Source: Pleurotus djamor
Lineage: Eukaryota; Basidiomycota; Agaricomycetes; Agaricales; Pleurotaceae
NCBI GenBank assembly: GCA_029747585.1
Contig: JAPEVF010000532.1
Location: forward strand, 1-31,653
DNA: 31,653 nucleotides
Reading direction: 5' to 3'
The notes below the pieces were generated by a model. The model was not told where the DNA came from. It made no database searches and worked only from the letters and a program-made list of their open reading frames with translations. Positions 31,402 through 31,653 of this stretch are shown here, one piece after another; the first letter of the stretch is position 1, and every line of letters starts with the position of its first letter. The position numbers and the translations under genes are program-made.

Positions 31402-31653
31402 TCAACGATACGGAGTCTCCCAAGCTCTCCTGATAGCCTTCCTATGCTCCTCCGAAACCGTCTTACAGNATCCAAAATCCAACACAAAACGGGCACTTCC
31501 ACTCATCAACACACGAAAAACGCACGTTCACATCGCGTGAACCCTCCACAGGATCAGAGGCGTCAGCGGGCCGGCGTTGAACATACCCCACACGCATCAT
31601 CGTGCCATACCCATTTACTTCCACCGTTCGGAGCGACGGAGGTGTATTGGGAT
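31402..31653 (-). CDS. C-terminal exon of an unknown minus-strand gene, 5' partial
   Basis: Open on the minus strand from the right edge to TGA at 31404-31402. It reads LRTVEVNGYGTMMRVGYVQR, then RRPADASDPVEGSRDVNVRF, SCVDEWKCPFCVG, and SEEHRKAIRRAWETPYR. The CPFC and following Cys could form a small metal site. The single N at 31469 breaks the frame. Deleting it joins KCPFCVGFW to ICKTVSEEHRK without a stop, whereas keeping it gives an immediate TAA. The sequence after the N (CTGTAAGACG) could alternatively be a splice donor. Family not recognised; the rest of the gene lies outside the window. Confidence 0.5.

Overview
The window looks like nuclear DNA of a mushroom-forming basidiomycete (Agaricomycetes). 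Genes carry many short introns of about 46-70 bp with GT-AG ends. The genes recognised belong to fungal families (ATG15, ATG22, fungal neutral trehalase) or to families abundant in Agaricomycetes (alpha-kinase, hAT transposase, integrase-core proteins, WD40 ORFs). Seven isolated single N bases are scattered through the window. In both places where one falls in a coding frame, the frame closes only if the N has zero length.

Left third (1-10.9 kb) is a conserved housekeeping block. On the plus strand come the 3' part of an ATG22-type vacuolar effluxer, a complete neutral trehalase, a complete ATG15 vacuolar phospholipase and CTF8, a subunit of the Ctf18 clamp loader. On the minus strand is a small Ser/Pro-rich protein with a conserved C-terminal motif. 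ATG15 and ATG22 act in consecutive vacuolar steps: lysis of autophagic bodies, then export of the products. The trehalase between them mobilises stored trehalose, so the block has a starvation/recycling theme.

Middle (11-23 kb) is mobile-element territory. A 6.3-kb hAT transposon (13188-19488) has matching terminal inverted repeats, subterminal CCGTA/TACGG repeats and a 13-exon transposase whose exons all join in frame. A 1.87-kb AT-rich element with its own inverted ends sits at the transposase N-terminus. A WD40 ORF starts inside the right terminal repeat of the hAT. Further right is the most striking structure: a perfect 297-bp inverted repeat around a 53-bp centre (21470-22116). It is built from 21 GTTAAC-type dyad sites, mostly 31-32 bp apart, and it cuts off the 3' end of an integrase-core gene.

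Right third (23-31.6 kb): a complete eight-exon alpha-kinase gene diverges from the truncated integrase gene. It is followed by about ten imperfect 125-190 bp units, each resembling a splice acceptor plus the start of a short exon on the minus strand. This could be a gene grown by exon-intron duplication, or its decayed remains. The last 3 kb holds only weak ORFs and the C-terminal end of a minus-strand gene leaving the window.

All exon boundaries were assigned by eye from splice signals, phase and family resemblance. No search or alignment was run.
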